52,741 nucleotides of DNA from Alphaproteobacteria bacterium (lineage in GTDB: Bacteria; Pseudomonadota; Alphaproteobacteria; UBA828): NCBI GenBank assembly GCA_022826345.1, contig JAJDVB010000112.1, positions 1 through 52,741 of the forward strand. Direction: 5' to 3'. Of the stretch, positions 52,452 to 52,741 are shown one piece after another. The stretch's first letter is position 1. Every line of letters begins with the position of its first letter. The notes under the pieces were generated by a model. It was not told the origin of the DNA and made no database searches. It saw only the letters and a program-made list of their open reading frames with translations. Both the position numbers and the translations under genes were made by a program.

Positions 52452-52621
52452 GTGTCCTGTTGCAGAAGTTCGCATGGTTTCCGGTTGGCCGCGTAGTCTC
52501 CCCGACCCTGCACTTCTTATCGTCATGCCCGGCCCCCGGATCAAGTCCGGGGGTGATCCGGGCATCTCGCTCAGCCAGAACCGTTGAATCCCCAACCAAC
52601 ACGTGGATGGCCGGGACAAGC
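52452..52621. repeat. Dispersed palindromic repeat, copy 2 (truncated)
   Basis: The same element as 31102-31265, in the same orientation, and again directly upstream of a minus-strand gene. An extra palindromic expansion, CCCCCGGATCAAGTCCGGGGG, is present at about 52531-52551. The minus-strand frame reads 'GLVPAIHVLVG...RDARITPG...GHDDK...NHANFCNRT', matching copy 1. The final palindrome reads GGCCGGGACAAGCCC and then stops, whereas copy 1 continues into GGCCATGACG. The repeat therefore seems to be cut where the putative IS begins. Confidence 0.82.
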
Positions 52622-52741
52622 CCACTGCTGTCCGGTTTAGAGGGGTGGACAAGGTGCATGACATTGATTCTATTCGTCTCCGGACGTTTTGCGGCGTTCT
52701 GGACACGAACGGAGGTCAATGTCATGCGGCACCAGAATAGC
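52622..52741 (+). mobile_element. Left end of a probable IS4-family insertion sequence
   Basis: This covers the last 120 bases of the window. CTGTCCGGTTTAGAGGGGTGG at about 52627-52647 is a candidate terminal inverted repeat, but the other end is outside. The interruption of the neighbouring repeat and the transposase-like start at 52724 support an insertion. Confidence 0.5.
52724..52741 (+). CDS. Transposase start (partial)
   Basis: ATG 52724 follows GGAGGT (52711-52716) at good spacing and encodes MRHQNS before the window ends. That opening is the one I recall for IS4-family transposases with a DUF4372 N-terminal domain. Six residues are too few for certainty. Confidence 0.4.

Overview
The window is G+C-rich chromosomal DNA from an alphaproteobacterium. 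It is probably Rhodospirillales-like or an allied lineage, but the sequence does not fix the genus. The evidence is the gene orders rseP-bamA-skp-lpxD-fabZ-lpxA-lpxI-lpxB, glnD-murJ-trpS and DUF2497/popZ-valS, the tsaB-rimI and fur blocks, a cysteine-poor Fur, LpxI instead of LpxH, OlsB/OlsA, and dispersed repeats encoding an 'IPAIHV'-like peptide.

Layout: 1-1821 is the N-terminal part of a surface protein joining Cache-like sensory domains to an autotransporter-type barrel; it runs off the left edge. 2151-10462 holds a conserved unknown gene, a nitrogen/amino-acid catabolic group (amidase, gamma-glutamyltransferase-like protein, maleate isomerase-like racemase, class IV aminotransferase, HyuB-type hydantoinase) and a two-domain cold shock protein. 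10407-19840, on the minus strand, is the outer-membrane biogenesis operon: rseP, bamA, skp, lpxD, fabZ, lpxA, lpxI, lpxB and a DMT-family exporter. 20092-25493, on the plus strand, carries glnD, murJ and trpS. A TSUP/TIGR02186/UspA group and an Nfu-type Fe-S protein follow. 28588-31881 is a cell-wall group (glucosaminidase, polysaccharide deacetylase, VanX-type dipeptidase). 32011-35266 has tsaB-rimI convergent with fur-olsB-olsA. 37414-45262 is housekeeping: popZ/DUF2497, valS, ilvD, metC, a MaoC protein, dsbB and coq7. 47223-52160 is an acyl-CoA/propionate-type group: enoyl-CoA hydratase, CaiB-type CoA transferase, PrpB, LLM flavin oxidoreductase and SDR. The right edge has a HicB-like antitoxin, a dispersed repeat and the first bases of a probable IS4-family element.

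Two blocks look foreign, with visibly lower G+C and codons unlike their neighbours. 35508-37244 encodes an ABC/AAA-type ATPase followed 3 bases later by a RloB-like TOPRIM protein, a probable anti-phage pair related to RloAB/PARIS-type systems; the ATPase appears to lack its Walker B glutamate. 45521-47146 encodes one 541-residue protein with an N-terminal HNH nuclease domain and a central DGQH motif as in ParB/DndB/DUF262-type domains. That is roughly the GmrSD order reversed, and it is the best candidate here for an undescribed defence protein.

Other oddities: the SDR gene at 51432 has no ATG, GTG or TTG before its NAD-binding motif; a dispersed repeat has apparently replaced the start region of the deacetylase gene; and a second repeat copy appears to be cut by the insertion sequence at the right edge.
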